A stretch of 64,000 nt of DNA from Marinilabiliaceae bacterium ANBcel2 (GTDB lineage Bacteria; Bacteroidota; Bacteroidia; Bacteroidales; Marinilabiliaceae). Below, piece by piece: positions 36,278 to 44,719 of this stretch (within the stretch, counting starts at the first letter, position 1; each line of letters starts with the position of its first letter). Under the pieces are notes generated by a model that ran no database searches, was not told where the DNA came from, and saw nothing but the letters and a program-made list of their open reading frames with translations. The stretch is taken from the NCBI GenBank assembly GCA_029688995.1, contig JARULA010000003.1:1-64000 (forward strand). Direction: 5' to 3'. The position numbers and the translations under genes are program-made.

Positions 36278-37270
36278 ATGACTTTTCCTGTTACACGATT
36301 ACGTCGCTTGCGAAAAAACAGTACCATACGTAACATGGTACGTGAAACCGAAGTTACTGGCGATGATCTTATAATGCCATATTTTGTTTGTACAGGTCGA
36401 AATATTAAAAAGGGTGTTGCTTCTATGCCCGGTATTTATCACTATTCAATCGATCTCCTTATTAAGGAGGTAAATAAGATGATTAAAGATACGGGTATAA
36501 ACAAGATACTTCTTTTTGGTATTCCTGATGAGAAGGATGATGAGGGATTGGTTGCCTGTGATTTTGAAGCTGTTGTTCCCAATGCTATTCGAAAGCTTAA
36601 AGAGGCTATACCCCACATTTTAATCATAGCTGATGTGTGTAATTGTGAATATACTACACATGGACATTGTGGTACTATTGTTGATGAAGATGTTGATAAT
36701 GATTTAACCGTTAATACACTTGTTGCTCAATCACTTATTCTTGCTGAAGCAGGTGCTGATATTCTTGCTCCAAGTGATATGATGGATGGTCGGGTAGATG
36801 CGATACGAAAAGGACTTGATAATGGTGGATTTCAGCAGGTTCCCATCATGTCATACTCAGTTAAATATGCATCGGCATTTTATGGACCGTTTAGAGAAGC
36901 AGCACAAAGCACTCCACAATTTGGAGATCGTTCAACTTATCAAATGAACTTTTCTAATCGTAAAGAGGCTATGCGTGAGATTGCTGAAGATATTAAAGAA
37001 GGAGCTGATATTGTTATGGTAAAACCTGCATTGAGCTATCTTGATATTGTACGGGAGTGTGCAAATTTTACCAATATTCCTGTTGCTGCTTATAATGTTA
37101 GTGGTGAATACTCTATGGTGAAAGCTGCAGCAGAAATGGGCTGGGTTGATGAAACAAAAATTGTTGAAGAGATTTTAACTTCAATAAAAAGGGCTGGAGC
37201 CGATATAATTATTTCATATCATGCTATTGATTTTGTATTATCAATGAAAAAGCAGCAACGGAGAGTTTAA
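36278..37270 (+). CDS. hemB: Delta-aminolevulinic acid dehydratase (porphobilinogen synthase)
   Basis: The enzyme condenses two 5-aminolevulinate molecules to porphobilinogen. The 330-residue protein has both Schiff-base lysines, in [17 protein letters not shown] and [15 protein letters not shown]. It also has the zinc-type Cys cluster ([14 protein letters not shown], three Cys) instead of the Asp-rich magnesium type, so it is expected to be a zinc enzyme. Other conserved blocks are [15 protein letters not shown] and [14 protein letters not shown]. It lies 20 bp after hemD and 20 bp before hemL. Confidence 0.96.
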   Translation: MTFPVTRLRRLRKNSTIRNMVRETEVTGDDLIMPYFVCTGRNIKKGVASMPGIYHYSIDLLIKEVNKMIKDTGINKILLFGIPDEKDDEGLVACDFEAVVPNAIRKLKEAIPHILIIADVCNCEYTTHGHCGTIVDEDVDNDLTVNTLVAQSLILAEAGADILAPSDMMDGRVDAIRKGLDNGGFQQVPIMSYSVKYASAFYGPFREAAQSTPQFGDRSTYQMNFSNRKEAMREIAEDIKEGADIVMVKPALSYLDIVRECANFTNIPVAAYNVSGEYSMVKAAAEMGWVDETKIVEEILTSIKRAGADIIISYHAIDFVLSMKKQQRRV

Positions 37271-37289
37271 TTTTGAAAAGAGAAATTTT

Positions 37290-38597
37290 ATGAATAATCA
37301 AAAGAGTAAGCAAGCTTTTTTAGAGGCTAAAAAAATTATTCCCGGAGGTGTTAATTCTCCGGTTAGAGCTTTTAAGGGTGTTGGAGGCGACCCCCTTTTT
37401 ATAGAAAAAGGCAAAGGTAGCAGAGTATGGGATATTGACGGAAATCAATATGTTGATTTTGTTGCCTCCTGGGGTCCTTTGATATTGGGTCATGCCCGTG
37501 AAGAGATTGTTGAGGCTGTACAAACTATAGCTGCAACTGGTACCAGTTTTGGCGCTCCCACACTGTTAGAGAATAAGATGGCAGGCTTGATAACCTCTAT
37601 GGTGCCATCAATTGATAAAGTTAGAATGGTTAACTCGGGTACCGAGGCCACTATGAGTGCTTTACGATTGGCCCGTGGGGTCACAGGGAAAAACAAAGTT
37701 GTAAAGTTTGCAGGTTGTTTTCACGGACATGGAGATAGTTTTTTAATAAAAGCAGGGTCAGGAGCTTTAACATTGGGCCTCCCTGACAGTCCGGGCGTCA
37801 CTCACTCTTCTGCAAAGGATACTCTTACAGCATATTATAATGATTTTAAGTCGATAGAGGAGCTCTTTAGCAGCTATGGAGATGATATAGCTGCTGTTAT
37901 AGTGGAGCCTGTCCCCGGTAACATGGGTGTTATATTACCAGATGAGGGATTTCTTGAGAAGCTTAGAGATATTACTACTCAAGCCGGATCAATTTTAATT
38001 TTTGATGAGGTTATTACCGGCTTTAGAGTTGCACCCGGAGGAGCGCAGGATAAATTTGCAGTTACTCCCGATATTACAACTTTAGGGAAGATTATAGGTG
38101 GTGGATTGCCGGTGGGAGCTTATGGAGGTAAAAAGGAGATTATGGATCATCTTGCTCCTGAGGGCCCGGTTTATCAGGCAGGAACACTTTCGGGCAATCC
38201 CCTGGCTATGTCGGCCGGCATAGCGATGTTAACCACTCTGAAAAAGAGTCCTGCTATTTATAGTAAAATAGATAATTTGGCCTCTCATTTAGAGAGCGGA
38301 TTAAAAAAAGCTCTTGATGATACAGGAGTTGATGGTGTGATTAATCGCATTGGTTCAATGCTCACCCTCTTTTTCACTTCTCACAAGGAGGTTCGCCTTA
38401 ATAATCAGGTTTCCAGTATTGATACAGAGAGGTATGCTCAATATTTTCACGGGTTGTTAAAGAGAGGTATATATATTGCGCCCTCTGCTTTTGAGAGTAT
38501 ATTTATAAGTGATGCTCACACCTCTGAGGATGTTGAACATATGGTTGAAATGAGCCGTGCCGTATTCACCGAGATGAGTGAGGGTGCTTTATCATGA
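37290..38597 (+). CDS. hemL: Glutamate-1-semialdehyde 2,1-aminomutase
   Basis: A PLP-dependent class III aminotransferase relative that turns glutamate-1-semialdehyde into 5-aminolevulinate, completing the C5 branch begun by HemA. The 435-residue protein shows [66 protein letters not shown], the PLP lysine in [18 protein letters not shown], and [13 protein letters not shown]. These segments are specific to GSA aminomutase rather than to other aminotransferases. It is followed after 27 bp by hemE. Confidence 0.96.
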   Translation: MNNQKSKQAFLEAKKIIPGGVNSPVRAFKGVGGDPLFIEKGKGSRVWDIDGNQYVDFVASWGPLILGHAREEIVEAVQTIAATGTSFGAPTLLENKMAGLITSMVPSIDKVRMVNSGTEATMSALRLARGVTGKNKVVKFAGCFHGHGDSFLIKAGSGALTLGLPDSPGVTHSSAKDTLTAYYNDFKSIEELFSSYGDDIAAVIVEPVPGNMGVILPDEGFLEKLRDITTQAGSILIFDEVITGFRVAPGGAQDKFAVTPDITTLGKIIGGGLPVGAYGGKKEIMDHLAPEGPVYQAGTLSGNPLAMSAGIAMLTTLKKSPAIYSKIDNLASHLESGLKKALDDTGVDGVINRIGSMLTLFFTSHKEVRLNNQVSSIDTERYAQYFHGLLKRGIYIAPSAFESIFISDAHTSEDVEHMVEMSRAVFTEMSEGALS

Positions 38598-38624
38598 TAT
38601 AATTATTAACTAAATTTTGAGCTA

Positions 38625-39656
38625 ATGCAGAAAACTCTTTTGTTAAAAAAGCTAAATAAAGAGGCAACTGCTCGACCGCCTGTCTGGTTTATGAGACAGG
38701 CAGGAAGAGTGCTTCCTTCATACAATAAAATTAAGGAGAACTACTCTTTTAGGGAGATGATGGCAAATCCCGAAATTGCTGCCGATGTCACACTTTTGCC
38801 TATAAAGGATTTGGGTGTTGATGCGGCAATTCTTTTTTCAGACATATTAGTTGTTCCGGTTGCTATGGGTATGGAGTTGGAGTGGACTGCCAATGGTCCG
38901 CTTTTTCCGACCCCATTATCAAACTACTTATCTCCTGTTGATCACCTTAACACTTCTCCCCAAAAATTAGAGCATATCTATCAGGTAATTGATGAAATTA
39001 TAGAAAAGCGTGATAATAGTACACCGTTAATAGGTTTTTGCGGTTCTCCTTTAACCACTATGTGTTATATGTTACAAGGAGAGAGTCGCAAGCATGATTT
39101 TCCTGAGGCTGTTAAGTTTTTGTATCAAAATGAGAGAGAGTCTCAAAAACTTATCGATGCTATTACCGAGTTGTCGGTTTATTATGCACAAAAGCAGATA
39201 GAGCATGGTGTAGATGTTTTTCAGTTATTTGAGACACATGCCGGTTTAATTCCTTTTGAGTTGTATCAAGAGTTTTTTATACCTGCTGTTGAGAAAATTA
39301 GTAATGCTGTAAGATCTAAAGGAACTCCTTTTATCTATTTTCCAAAAGGATTGGGTACCGGATTAAAATATGTAACTCCCGATTTATGTGATTATGTGAG
39401 TATCGATTGGCAAATGCCATTAACAGATGCCCGGCAATTGGTTCACAGTGAGGTAGGATTGCAGGGTAATATAGATCCTCGCCTGCTCTACTCATCTAAA
39501 GAGAGAATTTCTAAAGAGCTTGAAAAATATAAATCCTATTTTGCTAATAACAATAATAGATGGATAATGAATCTGGGTCATGGCTTTTTACCTGATATCC
39601 CTTTTGAGAATGCAAAGTTTGTTGTTGATTGGGTTAAAAACAGTAAATGGTATTGA
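38625..39656 (+). CDS. hemE: Uroporphyrinogen decarboxylase
   Basis: The enzyme decarboxylates uroporphyrinogen III to coproporphyrinogen III, which commits the pathway to haem rather than only sirohaem or cobalamin. The 343-residue protein has the signatures PPVWFMRQAGRVLPSY (Arg and Gly of the substrate pocket), ILFSDILVVPVAMG (catalytic Asp), GFCGSPLTTMCYM, QLFETHAG and NLGHGFLPDIP. It is the last gene of the operon. Later haem genes (hemN/hemF, hemG, hemH) are absent from the window. A long hairpin follows its stop. Confidence 0.96.
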   Translation: MQKTLLLKKLNKEATARPPVWFMRQAGRVLPSYNKIKENYSFREMMANPEIAADVTLLPIKDLGVDAAILFSDILVVPVAMGMELEWTANGPLFPTPLSNYLSPVDHLNTSPQKLEHIYQVIDEIIEKRDNSTPLIGFCGSPLTTMCYMLQGESRKHDFPEAVKFLYQNERESQKLIDAITELSVYYAQKQIEHGVDVFQLFETHAGLIPFELYQEFFIPAVEKISNAVRSKGTPFIYFPKGLGTGLKYVTPDLCDYVSIDWQMPLTDARQLVHSEVGLQGNIDPRLLYSSKERISKELEKYKSYFANNNNRWIMNLGHGFLPDIPFENAKFVVDWVKNSKWY

Positions 39657-39678
39657 TCTACAAAGCAGGTAATTCAAG

Positions 39679-39770
39679 AACGCCCTTTGCAGAATAGTAT
39701 TCTCGTTTAACCGGAGAACAGACTGGCGAAAGTTGGTTAATTGAGAGCGAATGTTCTGCAAAAGGGCGTT
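39679..39770 (+). other. Long rod-like hairpin after the haem operon
   Basis: AACGCCCTTTGCAGAA (39679-39694) pairs with TTCTGCAAAAGGGCGTT (39754-39770) with one bulged base. Inside, TCTC (39701-39704) faces GAGA (39743-39746) and TTAACC (39707-39712) faces GGTTAA (39735-39740). The apex is about 22 nt. It has no T run and is far longer than the terminators elsewhere in the window. It may be a 3' end/stability structure of the hem mRNA or a structured RNA of its own. Confidence 0.6.
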
Positions 39771-39849
39771 TCTGGTTTTGGAATAATTCGACTGCAATGT
39801 AATAAAAAGAGTGACATTGTGTTTTAAAAAGTCGTATTTGCAGCTCTTT

Positions 39850-39881
39850 TGGGGTGAATGTATTTTTGAATGGGGTGAATG
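39850..39881 (+). promoter_or_regulatory. Phased direct repeats upstream of the LytTR gene promoter
   Basis: TGGGGTGAATG occurs identically at 39850-39860 and 39871-39881, a 21-bp period (two helical turns); a partial third GGGGT is at 39892-39896. They lie just upstream of the promoter. LytTR proteins are known to bind direct repeats about 21-22 bp apart. The rest of the 323-bp gap between hemE and the LytTR gene holds the hairpin and promoter listed separately. Confidence 0.45.
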
Positions 39882-39898
39882 AAATTATTGCGGGGTAG

Positions 39899-39929
39899 TT
39901 GTGTTTTTGCCAATTTGGTCATATCTTTG
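39899..39929 (+). promoter_or_regulatory. Promoter of the LytTR regulator gene
   Basis: TTG (39899-39901)-N20-TATCTTTG (39922-39929). A transcript starting near 39936 excludes start codons further upstream and supports ATG 39980. Confidence 0.65.
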
Positions 39930-39979
39930 CGATAGCATTTCATTATGTTAATCTGTCTTTTATAAAGCAGGACTTTTTT

Positions 39980-40813
39980 ATGGCTGCCTATTTTAAATCA
40001 GTTCCCGACTATTTTATTAATAGAAAAAACACCTTTATACAGGTCTTTTTTACTGCGCTGTTTGCCTTCTTTTTTATTAATATGTATATGCCATTTGGGG
40101 CAGGTGAGTGGTATGATGTATCGTGGTGGCTGTTTCTTCTTGTATCGGCCCTGCTTGTTACTGCAGGTATGTTGGTGGTTATTTTAAGCCGGCTGCTGCT
40201 TTTACTCTATAAACGAAAAAGGAAAAGGGTTTCTGTTTTTCTCTATTTGCTAATGATTTTTGCAGAAGTCTTTTTTATGGGAGTGTTGTATGCGGTTTTA
40301 GAAATTGTTGTGCTAGGGTCTGTACGACCCTTTGGGATTCTTCTCTATAAGGCCGTTCTTAATACAACATTAATATTGCTTATTCCCTATAGTATTAGTC
40401 TGCTCTTTTTTTCGTGGCGAGAAAAAAAAGGAAGTTTAGAGAAGCTTCTAAATCAGTTAAAAAGGGGAGGTAGGTTTGTTCCTTTAAAAGATGAGAACGG
40501 AGTGTTACGATACACTGTGAAGTTACAGGATCTTATCTATTTCGAGGCCAGTGATAATTATGTTGTTATCTTTTATTATAGTGGCAAAAGTATTAAAAAA
40601 TATCTGCTTAGGAACTCTTTAAAGCGATTAGAGGAGATGTTCAAAGAGTATCCTTTTTTAAGGTGTCATCGTTCATATATGATAAATCTTGAGAGAGTTA
40701 AAATGCTTAAGCGGGAAAAGGGTCGCATAACCCTTCTTCTTGATACAGAACAACCATTAGAGATTCCCGTCTCACGCAGTTACTCCCTGGCAGTTTTATC
40801 ATTCTTTCAATAA
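39980..40813 (+). CDS. Membrane-anchored LytTR-family transcriptional regulator
   Basis: A 277-residue protein from ATG 39980, which is preceded by GCAGGA and lies downstream of the predicted promoter. The N-terminal half has about four membrane helices (near residues 20-35, 48-70, 85-110 and 120-140; for example WLFLLVSALLVTAGMLVVIL). The C-terminal third is a LytTR DNA-binding domain: QDLIYFEASDNYVVIFYY, RNSLKRLEEMF, FLRCHRSYMINLERV and LEIPVSRSYS, all standard LytTR blocks. It has no receiver domain, so it is a one-component membrane regulator. It may control its own gene through the direct repeats upstream. Confidence 0.85.
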   Translation: MAAYFKSVPDYFINRKNTFIQVFFTALFAFFFINMYMPFGAGEWYDVSWWLFLLVSALLVTAGMLVVILSRLLLLLYKRKRKRVSVFLYLLMIFAEVFFMGVLYAVLEIVVLGSVRPFGILLYKAVLNTTLILLIPYSISLLFFSWREKKGSLEKLLNQLKRGGRFVPLKDENGVLRYTVKLQDLIYFEASDNYVVIFYYSGKSIKKYLLRNSLKRLEEMFKEYPFLRCHRSYMINLERVKMLKREKGRITLLLDTEQPLEIPVSRSYSLAVLSFFQ

Positions 40814-41153
40814 GGTTTCAAGCTTTAAATATTTTTATAAAATAGAGTTAATTTTTTACTTTTTTGTTTTGTTCTCTTTTTTATAATTTAAATGGCCTAG
40901 CTATCTTTGTTTTCTTTGTTTGACTGGTTTTTCTAATTAACCATATTCTAGTTTTAATAAAATTGTTGCCTTTTGTTAATGCTTTTTTGATTTTTTACAA
41001 AAACTTACCATTGTTAATTAAGTTAAAACTCGATAAAGATTACTCCGACTTATATATTTTTGCAATTTCAAATTTGTGAATAATCTATTATGGATTTTTG
41101 GCACCTAAGTTTTTGCATTTTTAAAGCTATTATTTTTTAAAGTATATAATTCG
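40814..41153. other. 340-bp AT-rich intergenic region, little seen
   Basis: Very T-rich spacer between the LytTR and YfiR-family genes. The only signal noticed is TATTTTTG at 41055-41062, a -7-like box 92 bp before the YfiR-family start, without a matching -33 TTG. No convincing hairpin, ORF or RNA gene was found. Confidence 0.4.
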
Positions 41154-41660
41154 ATGAGAAAGTTAACTCTTTTATTAACAGTTGTTTTATTAATCACATT
41201 TTCAGATAAGAGTAAGGCTCAAATTGAAGAGCATCAGGCTACTTTTGTCTATAATTTTACCCGCCTTGTACAGTGGCCCGATTTACATACCGAAGAGGCT
41301 TTTGTTATAGGTGTTTATGGTAGCAGAGAGGGAATAACTCAGGCGTTGGAGTCAACTGCCGGTGAGCGTAATGTTGCGGGACTATCTATTCGTATTGAAG
41401 AGTATTCTTCGGCCGATGAGATTGAGCATTGTCATATTTTGTTTGTATCAAATCGTGGATTAAGAGATATCTCAGAGGTCACTAATGCTATTGGTGGTGA
41501 GCCTGTTTTAATTGTTACTGAGAACCAGGGGCGTCATCCTTCGGGATCGATGATAAATCTATCGGTTATAAATGATCGTCTGGGATTGCATCTTGACAGC
41601 GATTTAGCTGAGGGTAACGGACTTGTAATAAGTAGTCAGCTTGCTAATTTTGCACGCTAA
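41154..41660 (+). CDS. YfiR-family (DUF4154) periplasmic protein
   Basis: A small exported protein of 168 residues with a signal peptide (RKLTLLLTVVLLITFSDKSKAQ). Its sequence follows the YfiR pattern: HQATFVYNFTRLVQWPD near the start, FVIGVYG, CHILFVSNRGLRDISEV, then GEPVLIVTEN and INLSVINDRLGLHLDSDLA ahead of the closing ISSQLANFAR. In Pseudomonas, YfiR is a periplasmic repressor of the diguanylate cyclase YfiN, but there is no GGDEF gene here. It is followed by a shared terminator, a Crp/Fnr gene and hybrid histidine kinases, so it may feed a kinase sensor instead. Confidence 0.82.
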   Translation: MRKLTLLLTVVLLITFSDKSKAQIEEHQATFVYNFTRLVQWPDLHTEEAFVIGVYGSREGITQALESTAGERNVAGLSIRIEEYSSADEIEHCHILFVSNRGLRDISEVTNAIGGEPVLIVTENQGRHPSGSMINLSVINDRLGLHLDSDLAEGNGLVISSQLANFAR

Positions 41661-41690
41661 AAGGGGTTATAGACCGTTTTTAATCTTACC

Positions 41691-41744
41691 AAAGATATTA
41701 GAAGCATCCATATATATAATAATATGGGTGCTTCTGATATTTTT
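41691..41744. terminator. Bidirectional terminator between the YfiR-family and Crp/Fnr genes
   Basis: Long stem of AGATATTAGAAGCATCCATAT against ATATGGGTGCTTCTGATATTT with one central mismatch region and an 8-nt loop (arms about 41693-41713 and 41722-41743). It sits between converging genes and ends in a T run on the + strand. Confidence 0.75.
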
Positions 41745-42348
41745 AACCTAACCTGCTAAGAGTTTCTATAATTTTTAAGCTGTTGATTTTTAATCTCCTC
41801 CCTTTTAGCTCTATTATTTTGTCGTTCTTAAACTCTGTTAATGTTCTAATAAAACTCTCTTTTGTTGTTCCTGCAAAATCAGCAAGTTCACTTCTGTTTA
41901 ATGGAAACTCAAACTCTATTATATTATTATTAGTATTGTAGAAGTATAAAATTATGTCTGCGACCCTGCCCGGCAGCTGCTTATTGCTTACACTTATGAG
42001 TCGGTCAATAATTAGTTGAGAGTTTTTTATTGATTGTGATATAATATCTTTATACTCATTGTTATTGCTGTTTACACTCCATGTTATCTGATCTGTTAAA
42101 ATAAAAGATACTTTGGTTTTGGTAATTGCAGTTGCAGAATATTTATGTTTTTCGTTAAGTATTAGATTTTCGCAACCTATATATTCACCCGCTTTTGCTA
42201 GTTGTAAAATAGTGGATTTTCCTTTTACATGACTACTGCTTATTTTTATCAGTCCCGATTCAATTTTTATAATTGATGAAGATGGAGTACCCTCTTTTAT
42301 AATAATATCTCCTTTATTATAATTTACAATATTACTGCTCTTCTCCAT
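41743..42348 (-). CDS. Crp/Fnr-family transcriptional regulator
   Basis: A 201-residue DNA-binding regulator. The N-terminal cyclic-nucleotide-binding-type beta roll (about residues 10-115; KGDIIIKEGTPSSSIIKIESGLIKI and LAKAGEYIGCENLIL) is followed by the dimer helix and a winged helix-turn-helix (about 150-195; LNRSELADFAGTTKESFIRTLTEF and LKGRRLKI). It lacks an N-terminal Fe-S Cys cluster, so it is not a classical FNR oxygen sensor. It is transcribed divergently from the hybrid histidine kinase at 42557, suggesting linked regulation. Confidence 0.88.
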   Translation of the reverse strand: MEKSSNIVNYNKGDIIIKEGTPSSSIIKIESGLIKISSSHVKGKSTILQLAKAGEYIGCENLILNEKHKYSATAITKTKVSFILTDQITWSVNSNNNEYKDIISQSIKNSQLIIDRLISVSNKQLPGRVADIILYFYNTNNNIIEFEFPLNRSELADFAGTTKESFIRTLTEFKNDKIIELKGRRLKINSLKIIETLSRLG

Positions 42349-42556
42349 CTTCTATATTAATAGGTGTTTATCATTTTCTTGTATGCTACGCACTATTATA
42401 GTTGATAGTTATAGCTATTTTGAATTTTTTTTTACTTTCTTTAATATGTATTTACTATTTCGGTAAAAATAGTAACACTTTATTTTAAATTGCGTAATGA
42501 TATATCTCATTTTTATAATAGTAAAATAGAATTTTAAATAGTTGATTGTTAGTCGT

Positions 42557-44701
42557 ATGTCACAATTTCCCAATAGAGAATCTGATGCATCCTGGAATAA
42601 AATATTATCCAAAGCAATTCTTCAAAGTCCGTCCACCATCATAATTACTGATCCCCAGGGAAAAATTGAGTATGTTAATAGAAAGTTTACATCTTTAACA
42701 GGGTATAAGTTTGAAGAGGTTAAGGGAAAAACTCCGGCTATTTTAAAATCGGGACATACCACCCCTGATGTATATCAACAGCTTTGGAAAACTATTAGTA
42801 TGGGTGAAGAGTGGCAGGGCGAGTTTATTAATAAAAAGAAAGATGGAACACTTTATTATGAGTCGGCTGTAATCTCTCCTGTTTTTGACAATAATGGTGT
42901 AATATCCAGGTTTTTAGCTATTAAGGAGGATGTTACCCAGCGTGTTAAAGCTCAACACTCAATAATGCGCCACAGTAACAGGTTGGCAGCTTTATTAGAG
43001 GCTAGTGAATCTTTTATCTCAATGCTTGATGTTGCAACTCTCTCTGATGATATAATTGAAAAGAGTATTGAGTTGTCGGGTATGGAGGGAGCAGGATTAT
43101 ATCTTTTTGATGATGTTAGTGGAGCCATCTCTTTAAAAAGTTATCGATTGGAAAAAAATCTTAGTAAATCTCTTTTGCCTTTAAATGTTACAATTAAGGA
43201 TGTCCCTGTTATGGTTCAAACGATTATAAGTCGTAAGCTCAGGCATATTTTAAATGTTGAGGATGTTGAGGTAAATAAAGTATTAACCGAAAGCTTGATT
43301 AAATCAGATGTTAAACAGCTACTGTTTTTGCCTCTTTTTGTGGAAGGAAAAACTTTGGGGTGTGTAGTTCTTTTTAGCTCAAATTGTGAAAAGAAACTCG
43401 ACAGCGAAGATCTTGATGCTTGTTACACTTTTGCATGTCAGGCTTCTTTAACTCTTAATAATGCTATTTTACACAGACAGGTAAGCGATAGTTATAGAGA
43501 AGAGTCATTGCGCAATAATGAACTGGAACGACTTAATAATCAGTTAAGGGAGGCAAGAACTAAAGCAGAAAAGAGCGACTCCTTAAAAACAGCCTTTTTG
43601 CAAAACATGTCGCATGAGATTCGAACTCCGCTTAATGGTATTCTTGGTTTTTCTGAGCTTTTAAAAGCAAAAGAGTTAAGTGATGATAAAAGAATTCTCT
43701 ATTCATCATACGTAGTTGATGCATCACTTCAGTTATTGGGTATTTTGGATGATTTAATGGATATGTCTAAGCTTGAAGCCGGTGAGGTAGTTATGAATAG
43801 TGAGAGAATTGATATAGGACTCTTTATTGAATCGCTTTATGATATGTATCGAAACAGGAAAGCTCAATCGGTAAAGTTGTTAAAGTCTGTTTCTCCACTG
43901 CCAAAAGGAAAGATTTTTTATGGAGACAGAAATAGATTAAAACAGGTTTTTGACAAACTCATTTCAAATGCACTAAAATTTACTTCGCAAGGAGAGGTAG
44001 AGTTTGGTTACGATTTAGCAGTGGATGGTAGTGTAGAGTTTTTTGTTTCAGATACGGGAATAGGAGTTGATCCGGATAAGCAAGAACTTATTTTTGATCC
44101 GTTTTATCAGGCAGATAGTGGTGCTACACGGCAGTATCAGGGGAACGGACTTGGTTTAACGATTGCTTCCAGAATAGTGGAGAAGATGAAAAGTAAGATT
44201 GAGGTTGTTTCTGAATTGGGACAAGGCTCTAAGTTCTCATTTAATCTTCAATTGAAGGAGGGAGACGATTGTAAAATTATTATGAGAGATAACTATCACA
44301 GTAGTCTTAATAACGATGCTTATACTGTTCTTATTGCTGAAGATGATGATGTAAGTTACTTTTTGCTCTATGATCTTATTGAAAATTATAATAGCACCGA
44401 TCGGTTTAAAGTTATCCGTGCCCGAAATGGCAAAGAGGCAGTAGAACATGTTACCTATCGTAAAGATGTAGATATTATATTGATGGATTTAAAAATGCCT
44501 TTGATGGATGGACTCACTGCTACACGTAAAATTAAAGATATCGACTCATCAATACCGGTTATTGTACAGTCGGCTTATGCACTTTCATCAGAGTATCAGT
44601 CCGCTTTAGAGGCTGGATGTGATGATTTTATATCAAAACCTGTTAAATTTGATCAGTTATTTGAAAAAATTTACAGATATTTGCATTGTGTTAAAAATTA
44701 G
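42557..44701 (+). CDS. Hybrid histidine kinase: PAS-GAF-HisKA-HATPase-REC
   Basis: A 714-residue soluble sensor kinase from ATG 42557 (a TTG lies 15 bp upstream in frame). A PAS domain (about 20-125; STIIITDPQGKIEYVNRKF and FLAIKEDVTQR) and a GAF domain (about 145-300) sense signals. A coiled linker leads to the HisKA phosphoacceptor His353 in [15 protein letters not shown]. The ATPase follows (SNALKFT N box, DTGIGV, GNGLGLTIA). A C-terminal receiver has the acceptor Asp644 in ILMDLKMP, plus IAEDDD and the Lys in ISKPVKF. It has no membrane segment. The next gene, another hybrid kinase, starts 18 bp later and is probably cotranscribed. Confidence 0.92.
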   Translation: MSQFPNRESDASWNKILSKAILQSPSTIIITDPQGKIEYVNRKFTSLTGYKFEEVKGKTPAILKSGHTTPDVYQQLWKTISMGEEWQGEFINKKKDGTLYYESAVISPVFDNNGVISRFLAIKEDVTQRVKAQHSIMRHSNRLAALLEASESFISMLDVATLSDDIIEKSIELSGMEGAGLYLFDDVSGAISLKSYRLEKNLSKSLLPLNVTIKDVPVMVQTIISRKLRHILNVEDVEVNKVLTESLIKSDVKQLLFLPLFVEGKTLGCVVLFSSNCEKKLDSEDLDACYTFACQASLTLNNAILHRQVSDSYREESLRNNELERLNNQLREARTKAEKSDSLKTAFLQNMSHEIRTPLNGILGFSELLKAKELSDDKRILYSSYVVDASLQLLGILDDLMDMSKLEAGEVVMNSERIDIGLFIESLYDMYRNRKAQSVKLLKSVSPLPKGKIFYGDRNRLKQVFDKLISNALKFTSQGEVEFGYDLAVDGSVEFFVSDTGIGVDPDKQELIFDPFYQADSGATRQYQGNGLGLTIASRIVEKMKSKIEVVSELGQGSKFSFNLQLKEGDDCKIIMRDNYHSSLNNDAYTVLIAEDDDVSYFLLYDLIENYNSTDRFKVIRARNGKEAVEHVTYRKDVDIILMDLKMPLMDGLTATRKIKDIDSSIPVIVQSAYALSSEYQSALEAGCDDFISKPVKFDQLFEKIYRYLHCVKN

Positions 44702-44719
44702 AACTTTAACCCAAATATT

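Noticed and set aside
39588-39797. Small ORF on the minus strand after hemE
   Set aside because: It spans the hemE end and the long hairpin; the hydrophilic product looks random and has no start context.
41691-41744. Long hairpin as a transposon end or attachment site
   Set aside because: It lies between converging genes with a T run and no duplicated target; a bidirectional terminator explains it.
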